Positions 1 to 9,908 of a stretch of DNA of 64,000 nucleotides are shown piece by piece. Source of the DNA: Hyphomicrobiaceae bacterium (GTDB taxonomy: Bacteria; Pseudomonadota; Alphaproteobacteria; Rhizobiales; Hyphomicrobiaceae). A program made the position numbers and the translations under genes. The DNA is taken from the NCBI GenBank assembly GCA_022844225.1, contig JALHMC010000006.1, forward strand, positions 62,001 through 126,000. The letters are read 5' to 3'. Numbering within the stretch: position 1 is the stretch's first letter; the number at the start of each line of letters is the position of its first letter. The notes beneath the pieces were generated by a model. That model searched no databases. It saw nothing but the letters and a program-made list of their open reading frames with translations, and was not told the DNA's origin.

Positions 1-33
1 GTCGAGCGTCTCGGCCTCGTCAAGAAGGACTGA
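1..33 (+). CDS. 3' end of a truncated upstream CDS (VERLGLVKKD*), probably a TTT/Bug substrate-binding protein
   Basis: In-frame end resembles the C-terminus of the next gene (ESIGLARKD*); the rest is outside the window. Confidence 0.5.
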   Translation, partial: VERLGLVKKD

Positions 34-116
34 CACCGCCAATCCAATCCATGCGTCGACAGAATGCGGAGGTCGCGGAACAAGCGACCCCGCGAGGAAA
101 CCCCGGGAGCAATGCC

Positions 117-1097
117 GTGAAGCGCAGAGACGTCGTCAAAGGGCTGGGGGCCGCGCTTGCGGCGCCTGCGCTCATCTCGAAAGCCGCAGCGCAAGGCGCA
201 GCCGGTTTTCCTTCGAAGCCGATCACGATCATCATGGGATGGCCGCCCGGCTCCGGTCCGGACGTATGGCATCGTTCGCTCGCAGATGCGATGACGCGCA
301 TCCTTGGGCAACCGGTCGTCGTTGAGAACAAGGCAGGCGGCGGCGGAACGATCGGGCCGGCGCACATGGCCGCCAACGCCAAGCCCGACGGCTACACGAT
401 CGCCCACATTCCGATCACCGTGCTGCGCTTTCCCGTAATGCGTAAGGTGTCGTGGGATCCGCTGAAGGATTTCAGCTGGATCGTACACATGTCGGGCTTC
501 CAGTTCATCACTGCCGTCAGGGCCGACAGCCCAATCAAGACCAAGCAGGAGATGATCGCCTTCGCCAAGGACAACCCAGGTAAGCTCACCTATGCCTCGC
601 CGGGCTCTGGGACGTCGCTCCATATCGGCATGGAACTCATCGCCAAGCATGCCGGCGTGCAGTTCACGCATGTGCCGTTCAAGGGCAGCATCGAGTCGGT
701 TGCGGCGCTCGAGGGCGGTCACGTCATGGCCATGGCGGGCGGCTCGGAAGCATACCCGATGGTCGCGGCCGGCAATATCCGAGCGCTGGCCGCCTGGACG
801 GACAAACGGCTCCCGAGCCTGCCGGACACTCCGACGTTGCAAGAAGTCGGCTTGCCGTTCGTCTTCGACAGTCCCTACGGAATGGCTGGCCCCAAGGGCA
901 TGGACCCTGCCATCGTGAAGATCCTTCACGACGCGATCAAGCAGGCCATGGAGGACCCGAAGACCATCGAGGTGCGCAACCGGTTCAACATGCAGGATCG
1001 GTACATGGATACGGCGACATATGCGCGGTTCAATGCGGAGTTGTTCGAGAAGGAGAAATCTTATCTCGAGTCGATCGGGCTCGCGCGGAAGGACTGA
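117..1097 (+). CDS. Tripartite tricarboxylate transporter substrate-binding protein (Bug/TctC family)
   Basis: ORF 51..1097; likely GTG start at 117 after CGGGAG; RR-type signal peptide, FPSKPITIIMGWPPGSGPD motif and Bug-like body; followed by TctB and TctA. Confidence 0.9.
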   Translation: MKRRDVVKGLGAALAAPALISKAAAQGAAGFPSKPITIIMGWPPGSGPDVWHRSLADAMTRILGQPVVVENKAGGGGTIGPAHMAANAKPDGYTIAHIPITVLRFPVMRKVSWDPLKDFSWIVHMSGFQFITAVRADSPIKTKQEMIAFAKDNPGKLTYASPGSGTSLHIGMELIAKHAGVQFTHVPFKGSIESVAALEGGHVMAMAGGSEAYPMVAAGNIRALAAWTDKRLPSLPDTPTLQEVGLPFVFDSPYGMAGPKGMDPAIVKILHDAIKQAMEDPKTIEVRNRFNMQDRYMDTATYARFNAELFEKEKSYLESIGLARKD

Positions 1098-1180
1098 TGA
1101 GCGATGCGCACGAACTGAAAGATAATGTCGGTGGAGGCTGTGGCAACAAGCAGCCCCGCCTAGTCGCACGGGAGAACCAC

Positions 1181-1306
1181 ATGCGACGCAGAAAAATCAT
1201 CAAAGGCGTGGCGGCGACGCTCGCGGTGCCAGTGCTCGTGTCAAATGCAGCTGCCGAGCAAGTCGCCGAGCCGAAGGCGCAGGTCGAAGCTCGGCCTCGC
1301 GTGTAA
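1181..1306 (+). pseudogene. Orphan signal-peptide ORF, remnant of a TTT/Bug substrate-binding protein gene
   Basis: MRRRKIIKGVAATLAVPVLVSNAAA closely matches KRRDVVKGLGAALAAPALISKAAA of the upstream SBP, then stops at 41 codons. Confidence 0.5.
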
Positions 1307-1339
1307 AAACTAGAAACTGGAGTTGAGGGGAGCAGCGCG

Positions 1340-1822
1340 ATGCAGAACCAGACAAAAGGGCTCGCCAACGCGGAGCTGTGGGGCGGTATCGCATGGTTGG
1401 CACTCGGGCTGTTCGTCACTTGGCAGGGATGGACGCAGGGATTGGGCGTGCTTTCCGAGCCCGGCTCCGGCTTCGCCGTTTTCTGGTGCGGCGTCATCAT
1501 GTCCGGCCTGTCCGCCACCATCGTCGCCACGGCGATTAGACAGGGTGGACCGCCACTGAAATCTCTATGGTCCGAGACGCGATGGCAGAAGGTCCTGCTG
1601 GTGATGGGTCTGCTGTTGCTGTTCGGCTTCTTCTTCGAGCAGATCGGCTTTATCCCGAGTTCGCTCGTACTATTGCTCGTACTGATGCGGTTCATCGACC
1701 CCGTGCCGTGGTGGCAGGCGATCACCGTTTCGTTCGGCGCCGTGCTCGGCGTCTGGTTCCTGCTCGCGAAATTCTTGAAGATCCAGCTTCCCGCCGGCGT
1801 CCTCGCGCCGTTGCTCGGGTGA
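1340..1822 (+). CDS. Tripartite tricarboxylate transporter TctB family protein
   Basis: Small four-TM protein between SBP and TctA. Confidence 0.85.
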   Translation: MQNQTKGLANAELWGGIAWLALGLFVTWQGWTQGLGVLSEPGSGFAVFWCGVIMSGLSATIVATAIRQGGPPLKSLWSETRWQKVLLVMGLLLLFGFFFEQIGFIPSSLVLLLVLMRFIDPVPWWQAITVSFGAVLGVWFLLAKFLKIQLPAGVLAPLLG

Positions 1823-1832
1823 GGTAAGTCAA

Positions 1833-3338
1833 ATGGACGTTGTTGCCAGCCTCGCCCACGGCTTTTCCGTCGCCCTTCAACCTTACAACCTGCTCGCTTG
1901 TTTCGCCGGCGTCTTCGTCGGCACCCTGATTGGCGTGCTACCGGGCATCGGTCCCGTCACAGCGATGGCGTTGCTCTTGCCCGTCACGCTGTCGGCACCG
2001 CCCGAGGCTGGCATCATCATGATGGCCGGCATCTACTACGGCTCGATGTATGGGGGTTCCACCACCTCGATCCTGGTCAACATCCCTGGCGAAGCGGCCT
2101 CCGTCGTTACCTGTCTCGACGGCCACGAGATGGCCAAGCAGGGACGTGCTGGCCCCGCTCTCGGCATTGCGGCGCTGGGCTCCTTCTTCGCGGGCACCGT
2201 GGCGATCGTCGCGCTGATGCTGGTCGCTCCGACTTTGGCGCGCTGGGCCTTGAAATTCGGGCCAGCGGAGTATTTTAGCCTGATGGTGCTGGGGCTCACC
2301 CTGCTGAGCTTCCTGACCCACGGGTCGATGGCCAAGGCATTGCTGATGGCATCCGTCGGTATCGTGCTCGGGCTGATCGGCACGGATGCGATCACGGCCG
2401 AGGAGCGCCTCACATTCGGCCGGCTCGAACTGCTCGACGGTGTCGGGATCGTGCCGGTGGTAATGGGCCTTTTTGGTGTTGCCGAGATTCTCTCGAACCT
2501 GGAGCGCAAGATCTCCCGAGAAGTCATCAAGGCCCGGATTGGTAGTCTCTGGCCAACGCGTGAGGATTGGCAGCGCAGTGTCGGCCCAATGACGCGAGGC
2601 ACCTTGCTCGGCTTCTTCGTCGGCACATTGCCGGGTGGCGGCGCGGTGATCTCCTCGTTCGCATCGTACGCTCTCGAAAAGCGCATTTCAAAGACGCCGG
2701 AGCGGTTCGGCAAGGGCGCCATCGAGGGAGTCGCGGGTCCTGAGGCAGCCAATAACGCGGCGGCCGGCGGCGCCTTCATTCCTCTGCTCACGCTCGGCAT
2801 CCCCCCGAACGTCATCCTGGCGTTGCTGCTCGGCGCCTTCATCATTCACGGCCTGCAACCCGGCCCGCTTCTGATGGTCCAGAAGCCCGATGTGTTCTGG
2901 GGAATTGTTGCTTCGATGTACATCGGCAACGTCATGCTGCTCGTACTGAACATGCCTCTGATCGGCATGTGGGTGCAGGTGCTCAAGGTGCCGTACCCGC
3001 TCCTCTTCCCACTCATCCTGATGTTCTGCATCGTCGGCGTGTTTTCCTCGAACGCCGCTGTCTTCGATGTCTTCGTGATGGTGGTGTTCGGGGCTATCGG
3101 CTACCTGATGCGGAAATTCGGCTATGAGCCGGCCCCGTTGGTCCTGGCCTTCGTCCTTGGACCGCTCCTCGAGAACAACCTCCGAAAAGCGCTGATCCTG
3201 TCGCGCGGCGATTTCTGGACGTTCGTCGAGCGGCCCATCTCGGGTACCTGCCTTGCGCTCGCGGTGCTGATGCTGCTCATACCGCTGCTGCCGTCGCTCG
3301 CAAGAAAGCGCGAAGCAATTGCGCTGGATAAGGACTGA
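1833..3338 (+). CDS. Tripartite tricarboxylate transporter permease TctA family
   Basis: [17 protein letters not shown] and [20 protein letters not shown] motifs; about 500 aa membrane protein. Confidence 0.95.
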   Translation: MDVVASLAHGFSVALQPYNLLACFAGVFVGTLIGVLPGIGPVTAMALLLPVTLSAPPEAGIIMMAGIYYGSMYGGSTTSILVNIPGEAASVVTCLDGHEMAKQGRAGPALGIAALGSFFAGTVAIVALMLVAPTLARWALKFGPAEYFSLMVLGLTLLSFLTHGSMAKALLMASVGIVLGLIGTDAITAEERLTFGRLELLDGVGIVPVVMGLFGVAEILSNLERKISREVIKARIGSLWPTREDWQRSVGPMTRGTLLGFFVGTLPGGGAVISSFASYALEKRISKTPERFGKGAIEGVAGPEAANNAAAGGAFIPLLTLGIPPNVILALLLGAFIIHGLQPGPLLMVQKPDVFWGIVASMYIGNVMLLVLNMPLIGMWVQVLKVPYPLLFPLILMFCIVGVFSSNAAVFDVFVMVVFGAIGYLMRKFGYEPAPLVLAFVLGPLLENNLRKALILSRGDFWTFVERPISGTCLALAVLMLLIPLLPSLARKREAIALDKD

Positions 3339-3361
3339 TCCGGCGCCCCGTTTGATGGTTT

Positions 3362-3391
3362 GTGCGCCCGGCCATTGCACGGCGGGCGCAC
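3362..3391 (+). terminator. 9-bp perfect hairpin after tctA-like gene
   Basis: gtgcgcccg (3362-3370) / cgggcgcac (3383-3391); no U-tract. Confidence 0.4.
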
Positions 3392-3449
3392 CTGCCGTTG
3401 AATGGACCCAGGACGCGATAAGATCCGAAGGTTCGACCAGGAGATCCCC

Positions 3450-4661
3450 ATGGACCTGCGCTTCAGCCCCGAGGAAGTGGCCTTTCGAGAAGAGGTCAGG
3501 ACCTTCTTCCAGACGCAAGTGCCGCTCTCGATCCGCCGAAAGGTTATCGAGGGTCGCGAGCTGACCAAGGACGACATCGTCACGTCGCACAAGACGCTGC
3601 ACAAGCGCGGCTGGGCAACGCCGGGCTGGGCGAAGGAGTGGGGTGGCACAGGATGGTCGCCGATCGAGTTCTACATCTTCGGCGAGGAGATGCAGATGAA
3701 TGGCGTACCGTCACCCGTCGGCTTCAATGTCACCATGCACGGCCCCGTGCTGATCCAGTTCGGCACCGAAAAGCAGAAGAAGCACCACCTGCCGCGCATC
3801 GCCGCCTGCGATGACTTCTGGTGCCAGGGCTTCTCCGAGCCGGGCTCGGGTTCGGATCTCGCCTCGCTGAAGACGACCGCGGTGAAGCAAGGCGACCACT
3901 ACATCGTCAACGGCCAGAAGATCTGGACGACTCTGGCGCAATACGCCGATTGGATTTTCTGCCTGGTGCGCACCGACCCGGGCGCGGCCAAGAAGCAGCT
4001 CGGCATCTCATACCTGATGATCGACATGAAGACGCCGGGCATCACCACGCGCCCGATCATCACGATGGACGGTGGGCGTGAGGTGAATGAGGTGTTCTTC
4101 GACAACGTCAAGGTCCCTGTCGAGAACCTCGTCGGCGAAGAGGGCCGCGGCTGGGATTGCGCCAAGTACCTGCTCGGCAACGAGCGCACCGGCATCGCCC
4201 GCGTCGGCACATCGAAAATGCGCGTCGCCCGCATCAAGGAGCTGGCCCGCATCGTTCCTTCCGGTAATGGCTCGCTGATGGACGACCCGCAGTTTGCCGA
4301 GAAAGTCGCCATGGTCGAGGTTGAGCTGAAGGCGCTCGAGATGACGCAACTTCGCATCATCTCCGAGGACCGGAAGTCGGGTCGCCGCGGCAAGCCGAAC
4401 CCGGCCTCGTCGATCCTGAAGATCAAGGGCTCCGAATTGCAGCAGGCGACGACCGAACTCCTGATGGAAATCGCCGGCCCGCTGGCGCTGCCCTACGTCA
4501 ACCAGGATCCCGACGACATCGGCCATAACGAGGGTCCGGTCGGCGTAGATTGGGCACTGCCGACGGCGCCCGCGTATTTCAACAACCGCAAGGTCTCGAT
4601 CTACGGCGGCACCAACGAGATCCAGCACAACATCATCGCCAAGGCGGTGCTGGGGTTTTGA
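3450..4661 (+). CDS. Acyl-CoA dehydrogenase
   Basis: ATG 3450 with AGGAGA; WCQGFSEPGSGSDLASL and YGGTNEIQ motifs. Confidence 0.93.
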   Translation: MDLRFSPEEVAFREEVRTFFQTQVPLSIRRKVIEGRELTKDDIVTSHKTLHKRGWATPGWAKEWGGTGWSPIEFYIFGEEMQMNGVPSPVGFNVTMHGPVLIQFGTEKQKKHHLPRIAACDDFWCQGFSEPGSGSDLASLKTTAVKQGDHYIVNGQKIWTTLAQYADWIFCLVRTDPGAAKKQLGISYLMIDMKTPGITTRPIITMDGGREVNEVFFDNVKVPVENLVGEEGRGWDCAKYLLGNERTGIARVGTSKMRVARIKELARIVPSGNGSLMDDPQFAEKVAMVEVELKALEMTQLRIISEDRKSGRRGKPNPASSILKIKGSELQQATTELLMEIAGPLALPYVNQDPDDIGHNEGPVGVDWALPTAPAYFNNRKVSIYGGTNEIQHNIIAKAVLGF

Positions 4662-4719
4662 GTGAGGTGTACCCGTCGACGCCGAAACCGCATTGAAAAG
4701 AAGTCGGGAGACGACAGCA

Positions 4720-5028
4720 ATGGCGAACAAGGCATACTGGATATTCCAGATGAACGTCTCGGACCCTGAAGGCTACAAGGCCTACCAGGAGGCGGCAGGG
4801 CCTCTCGTTGCCAAGTACGGCGGGCATTTCATCGTGCGTGGAGGGCGTAGTGCCGTGGTCGAGGGCAGTGTCCCCGGCCGCACCGTCATCTTGGAGTTCA
4901 AGGATTACGAGACGGCGCTCGCCTGCTGGAACTGTCCGGAATATGCCCACGCGAAATCGCTTCGCACGCCATATGCCGCCGGATGCGTGGTTATCGTCGA
5001 AGGCTACGATGGCTCTCAGCACCACTAG
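4720..5028 (+). CDS. DUF1330 domain-containing protein
   Basis: MANKAYWIFQMNVSDPEGYKAYQEA..., about 100 aa, typical DUF1330. Confidence 0.85.
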   Translation: MANKAYWIFQMNVSDPEGYKAYQEAAGPLVAKYGGHFIVRGGRSAVVEGSVPGRTVILEFKDYETALACWNCPEYAHAKSLRTPYAAGCVVIVEGYDGSQHH

Positions 5029-5179
5029 ACCAGCGCCGACCCGGGCGGCGTTCTCGACCGAGAGCATGATCCGCGGATTCAATCAGTTGGGCGCTGACCT
5101 CCCTACCGGGGCTCGCGCCGCGATCGGGGCGCTTCGCCAATGAGGCCGGCGCTTGGGATGAAAGGAGCCGAAACGCTCG

Positions 5180-5914
5180 ATGTCTAGGCCGCTCGCAGGC
5201 AAGGTTGCCCTGGTCACCGGTGCTGGTCGCGGCATCGGCCGCGCCATCGCCATCGGTTTTGCGGAGGCGGGCGCTGCGGTTTGCTGCTCGGCTCGCACGG
5301 CAAGTGAGATCGAGGCAACGGCCGCGACGATCAGGGCGCAATCAGGCGCAGCGATGGCACATGCCGCCGACGTGACTGACAGGCTCGCTGTCGAGGCCCT
5401 CATCCGGGCGACGGTCTCGAAATTGGGCCGGCTCGACATCGTCGTCATCAACGCGGGCATCAGTACCGGCCGGGGAGCCGTTGCCGACAGTGACCCGGAC
5501 GGCTGGCGCGCCACGATCGACGTCAATCTCATCGGTGCCTACTATTGTGCCAGGGCAGCCGTCCCCGCGCTCCGGCACGGCGGCGGCGGCAAGATTATCA
5601 TGATCGGGTCCGGGATCGGGCATCGTGGGACGGCCGGGAACTCGGCCTATGCATGCTCCAAGGCCGGATTGTGGATGTTGACGCGGGTTCTGGCGCAAGA
5701 ACTCGCCCCTGACCGGATCAGCGTCAACGAGCTGATTCCCGGCCCTGTCGACACCGGTCTCCTCCCGTCTGATCCGGCGGGACGCGCATTCATGGGCGAG
5801 AGTGAATGGCTGAAACAGCCGGAAGATGTCGTGCCAATGGCGCTGTTCCTAGCGACGCAGCCTGCCGTTGGCCCCAGTGCGCAGAGTTTCAGCCTCATGC
5901 GACGGGACAAATGA
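5180..5914 (+). CDS. SDR family oxidoreductase
   Basis: TGAGRGIGRAIA cofactor motif; YACSKAG active site. Confidence 0.92.
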   Translation: MSRPLAGKVALVTGAGRGIGRAIAIGFAEAGAAVCCSARTASEIEATAATIRAQSGAAMAHAADVTDRLAVEALIRATVSKLGRLDIVVINAGISTGRGAVADSDPDGWRATIDVNLIGAYYCARAAVPALRHGGGGKIIMIGSGIGHRGTAGNSAYACSKAGLWMLTRVLAQELAPDRISVNELIPGPVDTGLLPSDPAGRAFMGESEWLKQPEDVVPMALFLATQPAVGPSAQSFSLMRRDK

Positions 5915-5984
5915 CAAGTCCGCAGCGCGCGCCCCGCCCTCGATCACCCATCCCGCGATAGTACAAGAGCAACAGGAGCATTCA

Positions 5985-7157
5985 GTGGACCTCGAACTCA
6001 CCGACGACCAGCGCCTCCTGAAAGACAGCGTCAATGGCCTGCTCACGCGCCGCTATCCGGATGTCGTTAAGACCCGTGCCGAGATGGCGAAGGAGCCGGG
6101 CGGATATAACGCCACCGGTTGGAAGGAATGGGCGGAGCAGGGACTCACTGCGATTCCCTTCGCCGAAGACGACGGCGGCCTCGGCCAGGGGCCCGTCGAG
6201 ATGGCACTCGTTGGCGAGGCGATCGGCCGGACACTGGCGCTGGAGCCGTTCCTCGCGACGGTCGTACTGGGTGGTGGTGCGATCCGCCATGCCGCAACGG
6301 CCGATCAGCGAGCCCGCCTCGTACCCGGGATCGTATCTGGCGATCTGACCCTCGCGCTCGCCCATCAGGAGAAGCAGTCGCGCTTCGACCTTTTCGACGT
6401 CGCGACGACGGCCAAGCCGGACGCCAGCGGTGGCTACGTTCTCGAAGGCGAGAAGATGGTCGTGCTGAACGGCGACAGCGCCTCGAAGCTGATCGTCTCG
6501 GCCCGTACGGCGGGGGACCGGCGCGCGAAGGATGGCATCGGGCTTTTCCTCGTCGATCCCAAAGCGACGGGCGTTTCTATTCGCGGCTACGCAACCCAGG
6601 ACGGACGCCGCGCCGCCGATATTTCCCTGTCGAGCGTCAAGGTCGCGAAGGACGACGTTTTGGGTGACCCTGCCAAAGCCCTGGCCGCACTCGAACGCAC
6701 GGCCGATGAGGCCATCGCCTTCCTCGCTGCCGAGGCGGTCGGCGCCATGGAGGTGCTGCACGAGGCGACGCTGGAGTATGCCAAGACGCGCAAGCAGTTC
6801 GGCGTCGCGATCGGCTCGTTCCAGGTGATCCAGCACCGTCTCGTCGACATGTTCACGGCCCTCGAGCAGGCGCGCTCGATCGCGATCTACGGGTCCATGA
6901 TGGCTGGCGAGGACAATGCCACCGAGCGCCGCCGAGCCATGCACGCGGTCAAGGTGCAGATCGGCAGATCGGGAAGGCTCGTCGGCCAGGACGCCATTCA
7001 GTTACATGGCGGCATCGGCATGACCAGCGAGTACAAGGCCGGCCACTATTTCAAGCGGCTGACCATCATCGAGCTCAGTTTCGGCAACACCGATCATCAC
7101 TTGCGCGAGCTGGCCCGCATGGGCGGTCTGATCGAAGCCTCGAAGCCGGCGGCGTAG
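5985..7157 (+). CDS. Acyl-CoA dehydrogenase (partner-type, degenerate C-terminal motif)
   Basis: GTG 5985 after AGGAG; VDLELTDDQRLLKDSV, YAKTRKQFGVAIGSFQVIQHRLVDM; FGNTDHH in place of the EGT/GGTxEI motif. Confidence 0.88.
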   Translation: MDLELTDDQRLLKDSVNGLLTRRYPDVVKTRAEMAKEPGGYNATGWKEWAEQGLTAIPFAEDDGGLGQGPVEMALVGEAIGRTLALEPFLATVVLGGGAIRHAATADQRARLVPGIVSGDLTLALAHQEKQSRFDLFDVATTAKPDASGGYVLEGEKMVVLNGDSASKLIVSARTAGDRRAKDGIGLFLVDPKATGVSIRGYATQDGRRAADISLSSVKVAKDDVLGDPAKALAALERTADEAIAFLAAEAVGAMEVLHEATLEYAKTRKQFGVAIGSFQVIQHRLVDMFTALEQARSIAIYGSMMAGEDNATERRRAMHAVKVQIGRSGRLVGQDAIQLHGGIGMTSEYKAGHYFKRLTIIELSFGNTDHHLRELARMGGLIEASKPAA

Positions 7158-7289
7158 CGGTTACCTTACAGAACGGCTGCGCGCGCCCGTGGCTGACCTC
7201 CGGATCGGCGTTCACGACGGGGCCGCGATCGGATGGCGTCTGATCGCGATAAATGCGATAAGCACGCGACATAAACTAGGGAGAGAAAC

Positions 7290-8870
7290 ATGAGCGCGCC
7301 TATGCTGCGTCTCGGTTTGTCGCTGGCGCTGGCGGCGAGCATCGCTGCGCCGGCATCGGCACAGACGCCAAAGTCGGGTGGTACGCTGACCTATGCCGTG
7401 ACAGCCGAAGCGCCGACCTTCGACTGCCATGCCACGACCACCTACGCGGCCATTCATATTCTGGCGCCGCACTATTCGTTGCTCGTCAAGATCGACCAGC
7501 AAGATTACCCAAAGGTCAAGCCGGACCTCGCCGAGAGCTGGACCGTCTCGCCGGACGGGCTCGTCTATACGTTCAAACTGCGCCAGGGCGTCGTATTCCA
7601 CGATGGCGCGCCGCTGACGTCTGCTGATGTCAAAGCGAGTCTGGACCGCATCAGGAAGCCGCCGGAGGGAGTGGTCTCGGTTCGCAAGGCGGCGTTCGAG
7701 GATATCGCCGACATCACTGCGCCGGACCCGCATACGGTCGTGATGACGCTGAAAGCGCCAGACCCGCAAATTCTTGATCTGATCGCGTTGCCCTTCAACT
7801 GCATCTACAGCGCCGAAAAGCTCGCGGCCGATCCGCAGTTTCCGGCGAAGAACATTCTCGGCACAGGACCGTTCGTCGCCTCGGAGCATGTGGCCGGTTC
7901 ACATTTCACAGGCAAGCGCTTCGACAAGTATTTCGAGACGGGCAAGCCCTACCTCGACGGCTTCAAGGCGCTGATGATGAAGGCGGCGGCGCTCGGCCCC
8001 GGTTTCCAGGGCGGCCAGATCCAGGCCGAGTTCCGCTCGATCACACCAGCAGAGCGCGAGCGGCTGTCGACCGCTATGGGCAGCAAACTGGTGACCTCGG
8101 AGAGCCCGTGGCTCTGCAAGGTCGAGATGATGTTCAATACGGAAAGGAAGCCATTCGACGACGTTCGCGTACGCCACGCGATCAGTATGGCACTCGACCG
8201 CTGGAGCGGCTCGGATGCGCTGTCGAAGATTTCGATCATGAAAGCAGTGGGTGGACCGCTGCGTCCCGGCAACGTTTATGCGCTGCCGCCAGAGGAGCTT
8301 GCCAAGCTGCCAGGCTTCCGCCGGGATGCCGAAGCGGAGCGAACGGCCGCGCGCAAGCTGCTCGATGAAGCTGGCGTCAAGGATCTCAAGTTCAAGCTGA
8401 CGAACCGCAACGTCAGCCAGCCGTTCACGCCGGCCGGCGTCTACGTGGTCGACCAGATGCGTCGCATCGGAATCACGGCCGAGCACGTCCAGATGGACGT
8501 GAGCACCCAGAAGAAGTCTATAGCGGCCGGCGATTATGACGTCGCACTCGACGGCTTCTGTGGCGACAACGAGGACCCGCGTCCCGTGCTCCTCGCCTAT
8601 CTCTCGAAAAGCCGCAGTCCGCGCAATATGACCCGTAACGAGGCACCTGAGGTCGACGCCCTGTTCGACAAGTACAAGGCTGCCAAGACAGCCGACGAGC
8701 AGAAGGCGATCGCCTTCGACGTACAGAGGGCCATTATCAATGGCTCCTATAGCGTGCCGGTGCTCTGGTACAACCGCATCGTCGCCCATACCTCAGAGGT
8801 AAAGGGCTGGAAAATCACCCCGAGCCATTTTGTTGGACAGAACCTCGCCGACGTCTGGCTCGACAAGTAG
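7290..8870 (+). CDS. ABC transporter substrate-binding protein, family 5 (dipeptide/oligopeptide type)
   Basis: Signal peptide; GGTLTYAVTAEAPTFDCH and DGLVYTFKLRQGVVFHDGAPLTSADVKASLDR. Confidence 0.92.
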   Translation: MSAPMLRLGLSLALAASIAAPASAQTPKSGGTLTYAVTAEAPTFDCHATTTYAAIHILAPHYSLLVKIDQQDYPKVKPDLAESWTVSPDGLVYTFKLRQGVVFHDGAPLTSADVKASLDRIRKPPEGVVSVRKAAFEDIADITAPDPHTVVMTLKAPDPQILDLIALPFNCIYSAEKLAADPQFPAKNILGTGPFVASEHVAGSHFTGKRFDKYFETGKPYLDGFKALMMKAAALGPGFQGGQIQAEFRSITPAERERLSTAMGSKLVTSESPWLCKVEMMFNTERKPFDDVRVRHAISMALDRWSGSDALSKISIMKAVGGPLRPGNVYALPPEELAKLPGFRRDAEAERTAARKLLDEAGVKDLKFKLTNRNVSQPFTPAGVYVVDQMRRIGITAEHVQMDVSTQKKSIAAGDYDVALDGFCGDNEDPRPVLLAYLSKSRSPRNMTRNEAPEVDALFDKYKAAKTADEQKAIAFDVQRAIINGSYSVPVLWYNRIVAHTSEVKGWKITPSHFVGQNLADVWLDK

Positions 8871-8884
8871 ATCCGGCAGAGTGA

Positions 8885-8917
8885 CGCGTGGCGCAACGGC
8901 AGTGGGTGCGCCACGCG
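8885..8917 (+). promoter_or_regulatory. 11-bp perfect intercistronic hairpin
   Basis: cgcgtggcgca (8885-8895) / tgcgccacgcg (8907-8917), 11-nt loop, just after the SBP stop. Confidence 0.65.
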
Positions 8918-8930
8918 AAAGAGAGGCTGA

Positions 8931-9896
8931 ATGATCCCCATTTCCGCCATTCAGAAGACCGCCGAAGCATTGATGGCCAAGGCCGCCATCGAGATTCCGG
9001 ACGACTACCTCGGCGGCTTGCGGGCGTGCGCCAATTCCGAGAAGGGCGATCTTTCCTCATTCGTCATTCAGGCGATGCTTGAGAACTACGAGGCCGCCAA
9101 GGAGGATCGCCGCGCCATGTGCGGCGATACCGGCGTCCCGCGGTGGTACGTGAAATTCGGCAACGACGCCCGCGTCGAGGGCGGCCCCGTCGCACTCGAG
9201 GCAGCATTGCGCCGAGCGACCGCGCGCGCCACTCAGGACGTGCCGCTGCGCCCGAACCGCGTGCACCCCCTCTGGCGCACCGATCACAACAACAACTGCG
9301 GTATCGGCGCGCCCGAGATCGAATACGCCTTTCACCCCGAGGGTGACTGGATCGACCTCGTGACCGTGCACAAGGGTGGGCTCTTCGGCACCGACTACCG
9401 GATGCTTTTTCCGGGTGACGGCATCGAGGGCATTAAGCGGTTCTTCCTCGACACCTGCATTGCCTTCGGCAAGCGCGGCCTCGCCTGCCAGCCGGCGATC
9501 GTCGGTATTGGCCTCGGTGGCTCGAAGGACATCTGCTCGGTCTTGGGCAAGCAGGCGGCGTGTCTCCGCGTGGTCGGCTCGAAGAACCCGGACCCGAAAA
9601 TCGCCGCACTCGAGGACGAGCTGAAGGAACTCGGCAACTCGATCGGCATGGGCGCCATGGGTTTCATGGGCTCGTCCATGGTCGTCGCGGCCCACATCGA
9701 GGTCGGCTATTGCCACACCGGCGGCATGCCGATGAGCGTGCACATGTTCTGCCTGTCATCGCGTCGCGCTGTGGCGCGCATTTTCGCAGACGGCCGCGCC
9801 GAGTTCCGCACCGATCCAGAGTGGTTCACGGACTACTCCCGGCGTTCCACCGTAGAGTGGGAGACGCCGGGCGCGGGGGCGCAGGCGGCAGAGTAG
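8931..9896 (+). CDS. Class I fumarate hydratase / tartrate dehydratase alpha-subunit family
   Basis: CGDTGVPRWYVKFG, HPLWRTDHNNNCG, KEL/GIGLGGSKDIC motifs typical of the Fe-S hydrolyase alpha domain. Confidence 0.88.
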   Translation: MIPISAIQKTAEALMAKAAIEIPDDYLGGLRACANSEKGDLSSFVIQAMLENYEAAKEDRRAMCGDTGVPRWYVKFGNDARVEGGPVALEAALRRATARATQDVPLRPNRVHPLWRTDHNNNCGIGAPEIEYAFHPEGDWIDLVTVHKGGLFGTDYRMLFPGDGIEGIKRFFLDTCIAFGKRGLACQPAIVGIGLGGSKDICSVLGKQAACLRVVGSKNPDPKIAALEDELKELGNSIGMGAMGFMGSSMVVAAHIEVGYCHTGGMPMSVHMFCLSSRRAVARIFADGRAEFRTDPEWFTDYSRRSTVEWETPGAGAQAAE

Positions 9897-9908
9897 AAGC
9901 GTCCCCCA

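Noticed and set aside
1097-1306. Intact 69-aa protein from the upstream ATG at 1097
   Set aside because: The recognisable signal-peptide homology begins only at ATG 1181; the first 28 codons look non-coding.
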